Source: Nageia nagi (taxonomy: Eukaryota; Pinophyta). Taken from it: a stretch of 64,000 nt of DNA. How positions within the stretch are numbered: the stretch's first letter is position 1; each line of letters opens with the position of its first letter. The position numbers were made by a program, and so were the translations under genes. Shown in pieces: positions 46,727-57,500 of the stretch. Under the pieces are notes generated by a model. That model was not told where the DNA came from. It saw only the letters and a program-made list of their open reading frames with translations, and did no database searches. The DNA lies in NCBI GenBank assembly GCA_050084985.1, contig JBITNC010000001.1:133920001-133984000 (forward strand), read 5' to 3'.

Positions 46727-48663
46727 TGTTGATCGGTATAGCATAACCTCAAGGGTGTGGTCTGGTCATGTTCTGCACTGCCAACAACAATAGATTCCTT
46801 GAAAGAGCAGAAAGTGGTGGGGGTGCACTCGTGTTGGTTTTCTGCTCAATCTCCGGTTTATAGGCCGGTTCCTATCCATATTTAAAATCAAAAGTAACAA
46901 GAAAGGAATAAAAAGATGAAGAGTTACAAGAAAGAAATAAGTAAATAAACAGCTAAAATAGGAAATTTACAACCTAGGCATTGCAACGTAGGTAGCAATC
47001 CATAGCCAAGATTAAGAATAGTAAAGTATCTCGCACCTGGGGTCTCGCAATCACAATACATAACCACAATTTGAAGAAAACATTTCACATAACATTCACA
47101 AAAACAATAATAGTCGCTTTGTTGCAAGAGGGCAAAGCGTTGTCTGCTTGTATTATCATATGTGAATAGCTCTCACAGATTTAGGCAAATTTGCTAAAAT
47201 GTTTGACCTTTTTAATTTTTAAAAGCTAGCTATTTATACAACTTCCCCCCTCCTTGAGTGGTTGAGTTTCATTAATATACATAACTGCTAGCATTGAATG
47301 AAACAACTAAAACAACACTATTTACATAAATGCTACAACTATGCTAGATTACACAGTGGATAAGTACTAATCAACATACTTGTAGTTTCTTCACAGCCAT
47401 GTCCATAGAGCCGCAATCCTTCTGACATGTTATTGACTATTCCTTTTTCGATCCTGTAGCTGATTGAAGATAGCACTGTAACTGATTGAGTAGTTATTTG
47501 ATTTCACTTTTGATTGGTACGATTTGGTATTATGCTTTGTCAGCCACTATCTGCTTCTCTGCAATCTTTATGATCTCTACTGTAGATGTCAATAATCAAA
47601 GCAATGGTGATTGATAAGACATTATGTTCACTTGGTTCAAGAAGAACTGCCACTGTTACGTGGAAATGAGTCGATGTTGACATATTAACAAGGCCCCAAA
47701 GGTCAAACACTTAAGATGAAGTGGACCCAGGTGTTCTTTCTCATGCATTACTCTTACACTTGCTTGGCAGGCTCTATGTTCTTCTTTCGAGCTCTATCGA
47801 TGATCAAGTTCTGCCGGGACCCACTGATTTTCACCAAAAAATGTGACATCATCTCTCAAAATCGATGGGCTCTATTGATATTTTGATTTATCGGGGACTC
47901 GTTGATTTTCACCAAAAATCATGACATCATCACTCAAAATCGAAGGGCTCTATTGATATTTTGGCTCCTCCAAGACCTGCTGATTTTTACCAAAAAATAT
48001 GACATCATGTTTCAAAATCATTGAGCTCTGTTGATGTTCTGATTCCGCTGGGACCCGCCGATTTTCACAAAAAAAATCCTGACATCATCACTCAAAATTG
48101 GTGAGCTCTATTGATATTCTGGCTCCTCCAGGACCCGCTGATTTTTACCAAAAAATGTGATGTCATATCTCAAAATCATCAAGCTCTGTTGATGATCCTT
48201 TTAAAAATCTAGCTTTGAATTTGTTCAAGTCTTGGACACTCGTGTCAACAATTCCCAAAGGTCCTAAGGCAATAAACATAATTCCCAGATAGTCTTGTAT
48301 ACATGACTTGGGTATTTTTTGACAATTCTTCCGAGTATTCTGAAGAAGATGACATAACTCCCTGATACTCTTAACTCCTAGGCACTAAAGAATAAAAGAA
48401 TAAACAATGATGTCTCCTATCAACATAACTCCTTAGTATTCTTATTCACATAATTCCCGGTACTAACAAAACAATGACTCCCGAATAGTATTATACACAT
48501 GACTCCTAAGACTCTAAGGGGATGTAATGAGAAGAGGAGGGATTAATAAAAATGAAAGAATACAAAATTTTACGACTCATGGAGACTCTAAAAAAGAATA
48601 AAGAATAGACAATGAAGAATGACAGAATTACCCCTATTTAGAGTGTAATTCTGAAATAATACA
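46727..48663 (-). mobile_element. 5' LTR of the gypsy element
   Basis: Direct repeat of 34362-36333, starting TGTATTATTTCAG on the minus strand. It carries the same 77-bp array at about 47805-48200. The two LTRs differ by many substitutions and small indels, including a segment near 36215-36260 absent here, so the insertion is old. Confidence 0.85.
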
Positions 48664-48995
48664 ATTTGCATATGTTATTGGCCATTCTATGGCCATATTT
48701 GTGAGAAAAGATAACCAAGAATGGTTGTTGAGAACCATTATCATTGGCATTAAAGAAATGTCAATACAAGAAGCTTTTAATGAAAGGGAAGTTTCTCATC
48801 AAAAGGAGGCACTCAGTTATCTTCAAGGAGTGAAATCAAAGATGGAGTAGATCCCACACCAAAGGTGGAAGTAGTGTCAATGTGAATTTTTTGTGTTCTT
48901 TGATTTCTTGTTGAAAGATTGGAGGAAACGAAAAAGATTAAGTTTCTTCTAAGTTTGTGAAGTTTTTGGACTACTGGAAGAGTTTCTTCAACATC
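48664..48995 (+). pseudogene. Copia-type element, last interior remnant
   Basis: A frame of about 60 codons ends at 48850 (IGHSMAIFVRKDN, then EWLLRTIIIGIKEM and SHQKEALSYLQGVKSKME-stop), followed by about 145 bp of non-coding sequence up to the polypurine tract. I do not recognise the peptide as a known Copia domain. Confidence 0.4.
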
Positions 48996-49568
48996 AAGGG
49001 GGAGAATGTTGGAAATTTAGCTCAATCGAAGACCATTCAAGTTGAAGATCAATTAGACTTGCAAAAGACATTAGTCAACTTTGAAAAAGCATAACTTTTT
49101 ATAAAGACATCCAACTAAGCCGATTCTTTTTGCATTGGATAGTGCTCGAAGATAACTTTCTAAGATCAACTAGACTTTCTAAGATACCTTTCGAAGATCA
49201 ACTATGTTTTCAACCTTCTGCATCCCAAGCGTAATGCACCTCACTCCAAGCACAATGTGCTTCAATACCAAATGCAATCTCCCTACAAACAGAACTTGCA
49301 AACCTATTTTTAGAATGTGTGGGATATCATTTTTTTTGTTTTCCAGTTTATATTAGATGCTTCTATTTTGGATGTTACTTTCACCTAATTGTTGTTTAAC
49401 ATGATAAGGTATTTTTAAAACATCTAATTAGCTTTTTGGATTGGATTGTAACAAGTTGTGATCATGCGCCTTGAGTTTATATTTAACACGATTTATTTTT
49501 GAGTTTGTCAAAAACCTATACATGTAATAATTCAATTTTTCAAATAAATGAAAGTAAAATACTTCTCA

Positions 49569-49612
49569 CCTTCGAGAGACTTGCGGACAAACTTCAATAA
49601 CTAAGAATGTCC
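49569..49612 (+). mobile_element. LINE fragment resuming after the Copia-type element
   Basis: The last four bases of the interrupted LINE codon run join here: ...VVSTF at 32683 continues as ERLADKLQ from 49573. This confirms that the Copia element landed in the LINE. The LINE cannot be followed beyond about 49612. Confidence 0.6.
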
Positions 49613-50992
49613 CGAAAGTAATTTTTTCATATTATAATATTAGCTATATCATTATTTACAATATTTTTCTTTTTTCTAATGTATTGTACAGTGATATGTG
49701 ATTCCATATATTTGAACTTTTAACTTTACATATTTTGGCTTTCATATTTTTCATGATGAAATTGGCTTACAGAATCAATACCATCAAACATTCAACACTT
49801 TACAAAAATTGAATTTGCCTATATAGTGATAGCAATTTCACTACATTAAGCATGCCATGATACAGATAGTCAAAATATGGAAAATTAATAGTAATATTAA
49901 TTCCTATTGGGATTTACAAAAATTTGAACAATGTTCCTGCTTCCTAATTTTACGCCAAAAGATATCAAGGAGACCCCAACTAATATGATGAAAGACAACT
50001 TAAATATTAAATGAAATAAAACAATCCCTTAAGCTAACATTTTAATCTAAATTATCCTCTCCAAAAGCTCGGCATGGGGGCTTTACAAAAAGTGATGTGT
50101 GAAGATACCCACATGGAAGGTGTGGGTCACAAGTTTCACTTCCATCTTCTACATTAGTGATATTTAAAAATTATTGATAGATCCTACAACCCAATAGGAT
50201 CAAAGGATGTTAAATATTGACTTAGCTTTACTATATGTGCAAATCAGGGAAATGCAATCACTAAGTTAATCTTGTCAAATAAATCCAGACAGAAATATAA
50301 GAGTAAAAAAATAAACTTAAATGTAGGTAAGAAATTTCACAAAGTCCGGTTATTTTTGTAAAGTACTATACTTTTTATTTTTTGGATTTGCAGCTCAGAT
50401 TCTTACATAGGTGGCTAAACACTAAATCCAAGAAGCAGCATTTCACTTTAAATAATGCTTAAAATTTCAACGCGTTTTCAGTACATTAGTTGACAAATAC
50501 CCGACATGAAAGGACGTCATTGCTTTTCTTGAAATGGACATATAGGATATTATCACGTTCTGTATGCCAAACAATCTTGACCTGTGTAGCTGATGTTCCA
50601 AAATGTCACGTCCTGGTATGTGGAGAAAGTCTCTTCACACATTTCCATCTTCCTCGTAATCTCAACAAGAAGAAGCTAGCAATTCAAAATCTCATTATCT
50701 TCCATGTTCCATGAAATAAACGGTTCCTATACAGGCCATAACAAAAGGATTTACACAAGAATTTGGCCAAATAATTTTTGAGAGATGAATTACTCGTCTT
50801 GAAAGTAACAGTCACGCAAGCCCGCAAGTAAAATCAATATCTGTGCTATAAAACGGGTAACAACGATGCACCAAAATTTTGTTGGAATGCATTTACACTT
50901 CTCTACAACAGCAAAAAAAAAAAAAGCAAAACAGAAATTTGCACTGAAAATCTTCAAACTTTTAAAACATACAAATGTGCGGAAAGGCTTAC
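49613..50992. other. Intron 1 sequence next to exon 1, nothing recognised
   Basis: AT-rich intron sequence. The open frames at 50490-50714 and 50866-51084 have no recognisable motifs and are taken as chance. Confidence 0.5.
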
Positions 50993-51065
50993 ACAGAAGT
51001 GCCACAGTGTGGCTGGCTCCGGCCGAAACGAGCAACACTGTGCGACTCCTCCCGGTTTGCTCCAT
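50993..51065 (-). CDS. UVR8: UVR8-type photoreceptor, exon 1 with start codon
   Basis: The ATG at 51065-51063 opens MEQTGRSRTVLLVSAGASH, then TVALL and the first base of a serine codon. The donor GTAAGC follows immediately. This matches the UVR8 N-terminus (VLIISAGASHSVALLS in Arabidopsis, recalled) but is seven residues shorter before the first blade. With exon 2, the position aligning with UVR8 W39 becomes residue 32, a constant offset of seven that also holds for W92/W94. The ATG context (GTAGCAATGG) has G at +4 and purine at -3. I chose this start because no in-frame ATG is seen just upstream and the length is right. Confidence 0.88.
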
Positions 51066-51620
51066 TGCTACAAGTCCACCGTAACCCTAACACTTCACCT
51101 TCGCAATGATAAAATCAACAGACGCCTGACCTTTTCAGCCAAAGTTTTCATACAATATCACAGACACAATTCAGTTCCCGGACAAGCCATACATTAGAAT
51201 ACTACAGACTTACTCTAACATCACCATCAAAAAAACCTCTGTTGATGCTTTCTACTCATTCTGTGCACGATTCCTTCGTTACAGAGAAAGATCAGCTGAC
51301 ATCAACTACACAGAAGAGAAGCGCGCCTAAAATGAAATGAAACCACTCTCCACCATATGCGGGTGTCCTGGGCGGCTGGGCCCCGGTCGTGCTGTCCTTA
51401 AACGCCGTGACCTGTCTTACACACACTTCGCGACAGACACTTGCCTGTAAAACCCTACGGCCTGAGCTGTCTTATAGTCCGAGGCGCTTACCGTTGGGGT
51501 ATATTATCCGTCTACGTCCAATGCACACTATCAATTTCCGACGTTACGTAAGGACGAACGTTGTAAATGACTGCGCCTACTTATAAATTTCTGCAGGCCG
51601 TTGCAAGTACCTTTGGGTCC
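51066..51620 (-). promoter_or_regulatory. Candidate UVR8 5' UTR and promoter
   Basis: Reading leftward toward the gene, three ACGT cores are packed within 22 bp (51541, 51546, 51557; minus strand CAACGTTCG...TTACGTAACGTC). A TATA-like ACTATAAG is at 51471-51478, and a site-II-like TGGGCC (either-strand motif) at 51377-51382. If the TATA is right, the leader would be roughly 370 nt. ACGT cores are the class of site bound by bZIP factors such as HY5, which acts with UVR8. The region is GC-richer than its surroundings and has no transposon sequence. Function is inference. Confidence 0.4.
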
Positions 51621-51703
51621 CCGTCATAAGTCAAAATGGTTAGGTCGGAGGAGAACATGGACACCCTAAGAGCTGGCAGCATTGAATGCAATGAGTGATG
51701 ATG

Positions 51704-51873
51704 GATTCTAAACCCTGATTCGTTGAATTTTACTGCAACTTTTTGGCTGTAAAAGAATGACGTGAAGATTAATTTGTCCCTCTTGATTGATTCTAAATCC
51801 TAAGCCGTTCGATCTGACTGGAAATTTTCGGCTGTGAAAGATTGATGTGAAGGTAAATTTGTCTCCTGCATAA
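51704..51873. repeat. Two-copy tandem repeat, 85-bp period
   Basis: GATTCTAAA-CCT-A occurs at 51704 and 51789, and the two copies share TTTT(T/C)GGCTGT(A/G)AAAGA-TGA-GTGAAG-TAA-TTTGTC. Diverged by perhaps a quarter. Non-coding. Confidence 0.6.
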
Positions 51874-52303
51874 TTAAGACTAGACTGAGGATCTCGGTGG
51901 GTGGTGGCTATCTCCATGTGAACATGGCCATGAAGTGGAAAATATCTGGAATGTACCCTAGTCTACTGTGTTGTTTTATATATTTGAAAGTTTAGTAAAG
52001 TAAAAGAATAGGGAACAGGGGCCAAAATCGTATATGAACCTAGCAGGACGTCAGAAAGGGTTAGGTAAAATGTCTCGAAGTAAAAGATGGCGATCGGCAG
52101 CTTTATCGATTGGTGCTCTGCATTTAATGTGACAAATTCCTTGCCATGTGATTCTTCTCGATGTTACCATCAAACAACACTTGTTTTAACAATGCAATAG
52201 TTACATTACATGGTTTGTCTCAGAAATATGTTTCCGTACTTTTCCTGTCAGTCTTTACCGTTTTGGCGAAACAACAATTGTTCTTCCTCTTTCGCACGGG
52301 TAA

Positions 52304-52556
52304 GATTCGAACCTGAAATTCCAGGCCCGAGATTGCAAACCCATTTTCATCAACCTTCGAAATGGAGAGATTCACTGTGCACGGCTGAGATTCGAACCTG
52401 GAACCTCCATATCCTAAATTTCAAATCCATTTTCACAAACTTTTCCAATGAAGATCCACTGTGCACGGCTGAGATTCGACGTGGAAACCTCAAGATTCTA
52501 AATTTCACATCCATTTTCACAAACTTTTCCAAGAAAATTCACTGTAGCTTTCAAAT
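52304..52556. repeat. Three-copy 84-85-bp tandem repeat with tRNA B-box-like core
   Basis: GATTCGA(A/C) occurs at 52304, 52389 and 52473. Each unit reads CACGG(G/C)T(A/G)AGATTCGAACCTG-AA, then CCATTTTCA-CAA-CTTT/TTCC and CACTGTGCACGG. On the minus strand each unit contains GGTTCGAATCTCAGCC, which resembles a Pol III B box. No A box at the right distance and no cloverleaf could be formed by eye. Confidence 0.7.
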
Positions 52557-52572
52557 TTAAATTTCAAATTTA

Positions 52573-53195
52573 TTCAGAATACCCTTATAATTTTACATAA
52601 TGTCAAAAATACCTTTACTTTTTTTTAAATATCAAAATATCCCTACAAATAAAAATAAAAAAAATACACAAATAAATATAGAAAAAGAAAAACTCTATTA
52701 CACTATAAAATTACAAGGGTATTTTTGATAGTTCATAAAATTATGAGTATTTTACAAAGATATTTTTATATTATCCTTATAAAATACATAAAAATTATTA
52801 AACTATTTAAAAAAATACCTTTGTAAATATAATTTATAAAAATATTCTTATAAAATACAATTTGTAAATATTATGTAAAATTATTAAATTTAGAAAATAC
52901 TTTATTAAACTATAAGTGTATTTTACAAATTATGTACATGAAAATGTATTAAATATTTTTTTATATTTTATTTTTATTAATTTAAATTGTATATATTTAT
53001 ATTTTATTAATAGTTTATTGATATTATATTATAGAAACTATATTATTTGTAATTTAATAGTGGTTTTCCTATTCCATATTTATTTGTGTATTTGTTTTCT
53101 TTTAATTTTTATTTTCAGGGGTATTTTCAATATTTCAAAAAAAGTAGGGATTTTTTTAATATTATGTGAAATTATAGCGGTATTTTAGATATTTT
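52573..53195. mobile_element. Foldback element with about 120-bp inverted repeats
   Basis: The left arm (52573-52690) and right arm (53068-53195) are inverse copies: AATACC-TATAATTT-ACATAAT, then TACTTTTTTT-AAATAT-AAAATA-CCCT, then AATAAAAAT and ATACACAAATAAATAT read the same on opposite strands. The AT-rich middle has further partial palindromes. It fits a MITE or other foldback element. I see no clear target duplication. No gene inside; the frame at 52916-53188 is low-complexity. Confidence 0.7.
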
Positions 53196-53523
53196 TCCTT
53201 TAAATAATGATGTTATTGTATTTTTTTCATAAACATATCTAACGACAAAATCAACTACACATAAAATATGAGGTAGATTTGATGTTCTTTTCGTATTCAT
53301 TGTGACTCTTTATTCTCACAAATTTCAATGGTAGATGTTTAAAACATAAATTTTAATTATATAATTTGATTAAAGATTTTTTTAAATTAAGATTTTTTTA
53401 ATATTAATTTAAATTAAAAGAAATTTAAAAAAGGGTGTTGTAAAACTTACAAAAAATACCTTTTAAATTTTTTAAATAATAAAATGACCCTCTATCACCA
53501 TAGTTAATTAGATTGTTTAATGG

Positions 53524-53868
53524 GTGTCTCTTACACTTGTATCCTATGTTACCTATTTTGCAACTCATTTGTACCTTATGTTTGCATTATGTAAAGAGGG
53601 ACATTTCAACGAGGTTGTGCATGCATTGCAAAATGTTCATGACATTGTAGACTCCCTCACGTATGTTTATCCCTTACAATGTTGCACTCAAAAGAAAGCC
53701 TTACACCAGGGCAAGCATATCTATGTTCTCATTCTCAATCATAATCAACCGAGATTCACAAAAGATGTATTTTTGCATAACACCCTTCTCCAAATGTATG
53801 TCAAAATACATCTTTTTACACAAAACTATGCAACACATGCATATTATGTTGAAATACATTTTCTATAA
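53524..53868 (+). pseudogene. PPR-protein fragment
   Basis: The frame includes LCKEGHFNEVVHALQNVHD, then YVYPLQCCTQKKALHQGKHIY, and FTKDVFLHNTLLQMYVK. These are the alternating motifs of plant pentatricopeptide-repeat proteins (organelle RNA editing/processing; the A-L-x-Q-G-K-x-I/V-H phrase and DVFLxNTLxxMYxK are typical of the PLS class). Only about two repeats are present, with no start domain, targeting peptide or E/DYW tail, and the frame ends in unrelated AT-rich sequence. PPR genes are often intronless and copied, so a retro- or transposon-carried fragment is likely. Confidence 0.75.
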
Positions 53869-54267
53869 TAAAAAAATATATCATTTAGATAAAAATAAGT
53901 CTTCTACGAATCTGGACTAATTGCAATTAAAAATAAAAGCATGGATACACTTGCCCTGATGTTAGGATTTCGTTTGAATGCAGCATTATAAAAGATAGAC
54001 ATATGCAAAGGAGTCTATGATGTCATGAATATTTTGTAATACATGCAAAACCTCGTTAACATAGCCCTCTTTAAAAAATGCAGCCATGGGGTGTAGAGTT
54101 AATAGTATAGAGGTGATTTATTCTTCTTGTGGTAAGAAAGTGTGTGAGATGCTCAATAAACAATATGAATGCAACCATGTTGATAAAGGGTCATTTTGTA
54201 ATTTATAAAATTTGAAGGTTATTTTTGTAATTTTTGAATTTGTAAGGGTCATTTTTGTTAATATAGG

Positions 54268-54358
<91 letters not shown>

Positions 54359-54589
54359 TTTGTTTCAACAAGCTTGAAGCCTACCAATAAGTAGTTAAAC
54401 AAAAATAAATTAAATTAAAGCTCCATCATTTATCAATACTGGGAGTATCATGTTGGCCACCTTTCATTTTCATCCATTCATTAGGAGGAATAAGAATATG
54501 TTAACCATCGTTTTGATTGAAGGCATCTATAGGCCATCCAAGGCTATGATTAATGCCACCATTTGCACCCCAACTGATAACAAGTGTTG
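53869..54589. other. AT-rich spacer, no gene
   Basis: Contains the (AT)n tract listed separately, and a minus-strand readable stretch near 54420-54600 (WGANGGINHSLGWPIDAF, then LIPPNEWMKMK) of unknown origin with a stop inside. No other feature supported. Confidence 0.4.
54271..54356. repeat. (AT)n microsatellite
   Basis: About 43 AT units with one interruption (ATAATA near 54325). It creates meaningless Tyr-Ile frames on both strands. Confidence 0.98.
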
Positions 54590-57500
54590 AAGTCTCTAAA
54601 TGCACATCCCAACCATCAACCTACCTCGATGAGGTCATTTAAGTGCTTGCATACTAAGGGAGGTTGAGAATAGTGGTAATTAGCTAAATCATTTCTCACA
54701 TGTAGGGGAGGCCTCCTCTTAGATCATGATCTCTCACAAAATCTAAAACGTCCTCATGAATAATTCTCTAGTGGTACTCGATTGATAGTATACAGTGCAT
54801 TTCCCCAATGGTCAATCAATTCTCTCAAATAGACATTAAAAAAAATAGAATCAAGCATTAAAAAAAATAGACATTTTTCAACAAAGAAAAAATCTATGGA
54901 AGCCTCATCCTTTGCAAAAATGATCTTATTACAAACTTTCTAGATATGAAAAAATATGTTGATGTGAAAAATATTCCATACTTATTTTAGGGGCAAAACA
55001 AATCAAGGGGGTTATCCAAAAAAGCATGTAGCCAAGAAAATTAACTAGATATGTTTGATTGAAACAAAGGTTTAATCAATTTCCATGCATCACTAGCTTT
55101 AGGATAAAACTAAAAGAGGTGCATGAAATCCTCTAGTGGAAGGTAGAAATTACATATGGGGTTCTCTACACCAGGGTAGATAAGATGATGATCAAAAGGA
55201 ATCCCATGAGAAATAAGACTCCAAGAAAAAAATGCTTATTTGGGTTTGACATATGAGGCTCAAATAACTTTGAAATGAAGATTCTGGCTAGAAGGAGTTA
55301 ACTTCGTAGCCCACTTCTGGTTAAGACATTACACTATGGGCAAGTAAGGAGAGAGCCACATGTGCCTAAGTTAGCTTTATACTTCTAAATGGCACATTGG
55401 TGAAGCCAACTCCAATCTTTCCACTTGTATTTTTAGAATCTCTTAAGGATTTTAGGCCATATGAAGAATACAATGGTATCTAAAACTACATCATAAGTGC
55501 TTTTATCATTTGTATTCAAATTATGAATTTGTTTGAAGACTTCCCATGGAATCTAGTCCTTGGTATGAGCAGAACAAAATATACAATAGTGGTAATCCCT
55601 TTCTTGTAAAATCATTGTGCTCAAATCCATTAGATTTGTGCAAGAGGTTAGCCTTGGTGAGTGACGAAAGAGGACCACTAGATACTAAAAGTAGCCAAAG
55701 AAGATTTGTTGTGTTTGCTAATACCATTCCAACAAAGTTAAGGTTGTAGAGTGTCATATGCTTTCTATATATTTTTAACAATGAAGGTGCCTTGAACCTT
55801 GATATGAATAGGATTTGTGACCAGTGTATGGAAGATAAACCCTTTCTAGATTTTCTTACCAAGAGGAAATCCATGAGAGATACAATAGAAAGAACTTTCC
55901 AAGATTGAATTTCATCCAAGGCATGGAGAATCTACTTAGCATATAAAGTTGTTCCATAATGATGATAGTCAATTAGGCCCATACCTCTTAAGTTCTTAAG
56001 TAAACAACAAATATCCCAAGCTATTATGTGAAAATCCTTATTATGAGAAGAGTTCGACCAAATAAAATCTCTTAAAAGCTTTTCCAATTTCTTGTAGCAA
56101 TTTTCTAAAGTGATCCAATAGGAATAATAGTAGACATGAGTTGTAGCTAAAATTTTGAAGCATATATGAAAATTTATAGTAAGAAATAATTTCTTAATGA
56201 CCCAATTTGTCAACTTACTTTCCACTTTATGTATATAAAATCCCAAAGATGAATAAATGTACCTTGGAATGCAAATTGAATATGGAATATCCAAAAATTT
56301 CAAAATTTCACCTAGTTGAAGCCACTTCCATTGCATATTAAGGAGCCAACTTGGCATGGGGAAAGGAGACTAGCTGTAGCTAGACATCCTTTTCCTTTGT
56401 ATGATTAATCTTAATGCTTTGCAAAAGGTGTTTAAGGCATTTAATGCTTGAGCAACTAGAAGCTCATCTTCATATATGGTGAGAAAGGAATCATATATGA
56501 AATGATTATTGATAAGCTAAATTGAGGATTTATGAGAGAAATACCTCATATGGATCCTTCAACTACCTTATGGGCCAAGAGATACCCAAAAATATCAATT
56601 GTTAATATAAAAAAGAGGGGGCTAAGGGCATCCCTACTAAATATACCAAAATATGCCAATGGGAGAGGAATAACCACCATTAAGGGAGAGCACAACATAG
56701 GCATATTCAAAGACAATATTAATATATTTAAAAAAAGGTATAATTGAACCCTAATGCTTGAAGCATGGATAGAATAAAGTACTATTTAATTTTATCACAA
56801 GCTTTATCAAAATATATTTTGAGAAAAAGAATATTTTATTATGTTAATCAAGATCATTACATGCCTTCTCATAATGCAATCACATTATTGAGTATATAGT
56901 GCCTTTAGATTAAACATATTTTTTCAAATCTAATAATCAAAGGTAGTAAAGGTTGAATCCAAAGAGTTAAAGTATAGACCATGATTTTGTAATTAACATT
57001 AAACAAAGTGATAAACCACCAATTCATATTGAGATTTAGGTCTCTAGATTTGGGGATGAATTTGATGTTACCTTTGTTAATGATATTAACCAAGAATTCA
57101 ATTTGAAGTGCTTCTTGATAAACTTGGAGCAAGTCATTGTCAACTATGTCCCAAAATTCCTTGTAAAATTCGCATGAGAAACCATCTAACCCTAGGGATT
57201 TATCATTGGTCATATAAGAGAGAGAAAGATCATCTACTATCAATGGGTTATCACACAAATCCCATTGAGAAAGCAATATCTTATTTGGAACCATTGCTTG
57301 ATATTCTTCCAAGGCTTGGAGGCAAAAACCTTCAAGCTTTTGGAACATAAAGATAGTTTTGTAATGGTTGATAAAGGTCTCTGTGATACCTAAGATTGAG
57401 GTAATGTGTTCCCCATCCACCTGAATAGCTTTAAATTTGGTAGCTTACCTTTAGAGTTTGATCCTTTAAAAAAATCCTTGGAGGCTTTATCTCCTACTTT

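Larger units (their letters stand above)
34362..48663 (-). mobile_element. Ty3/gypsy element with large 3' frame, 14.3 kb
   Basis: Minus-strand element with LTRs at 34362-36333 (3', about 1.97 kb) and 46727-48663 (5', about 1.94 kb). Both start TGTATT(C/A)TTT and end near GGTTATGC. Order is 5' LTR, primer site region, gag, protease, RT, RNase H, integrase, then about 3.6 kb of additional reading frame, 3' LTR. The long LTRs, the integrase sequence type and the extra downstream frame suggest the Tat/Athila side of plant Ty3/gypsy elements. This placement is inference from order and motifs. Many stops and shifts; not active. No clean target duplication. Confidence 0.88.
32684..49568 (+). mobile_element. 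Copia-type LTR element, hollowed out by insertions
   Basis: The 5' LTR is 32684-33281 (TGTTGGAACTTGAGC to AATACTTCTCA). The primer site TGGTATCAAAGC is at 33285-33296. The polypurine tract AAGGGGGAGAA is at 48996-49006 and the 3' LTR at 49007-49568 (TGTTGGAAATTTAGC to AATACTTCTCA). The target duplication is CCTTT (32679-32683) against CCTTC (49569-49573), one mismatch. Only about 25 bp after the 5' LTR and about 340 bp before the 3' LTR belong to the element; the rest is the LTR copy C and a complete gypsy element. Assignment to Copia-like rests on the LTR length, primer site and tract, not on protein. Confidence 0.85.
10184..50992 (-). other. Giant intron 1 of UVR8-type gene, 40.8 kb
   Basis: The intron is bounded by a donor GTAAGC (50992-50987) and an acceptor GCAG (10187-10184). 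The two flanking exons join in phase 1 to give LLS|DNAVCSWG, exactly the spacing of UVR8. About nine tenths of the intron is the two nested transposon stacks described separately. The non-transposon remainder is 10184-11467, 27356-29390 and 49613-50992. The alternative, that exon 1 belongs to a different gene or a broken copy, is less likely given the exact phase match. Confidence 0.8.

Noticed and set aside
51389-51586. Small plus-strand frame in the promoter region
   Set aside because: No motif, in the likely promoter of the minus-strand gene; chance frame in GC-richer DNA.
52380-52410. tRNA gene on the minus strand from the GGTTCGAATCTC word
   Set aside because: The T-stem does not pair, no A box lies at the right distance, no cloverleaf can be drawn, and the word is part of a tandem repeat.
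54118-54402. Tyr-Ile repeat protein on either strand
   Set aside because: Artefact of the (AT)n microsatellite.
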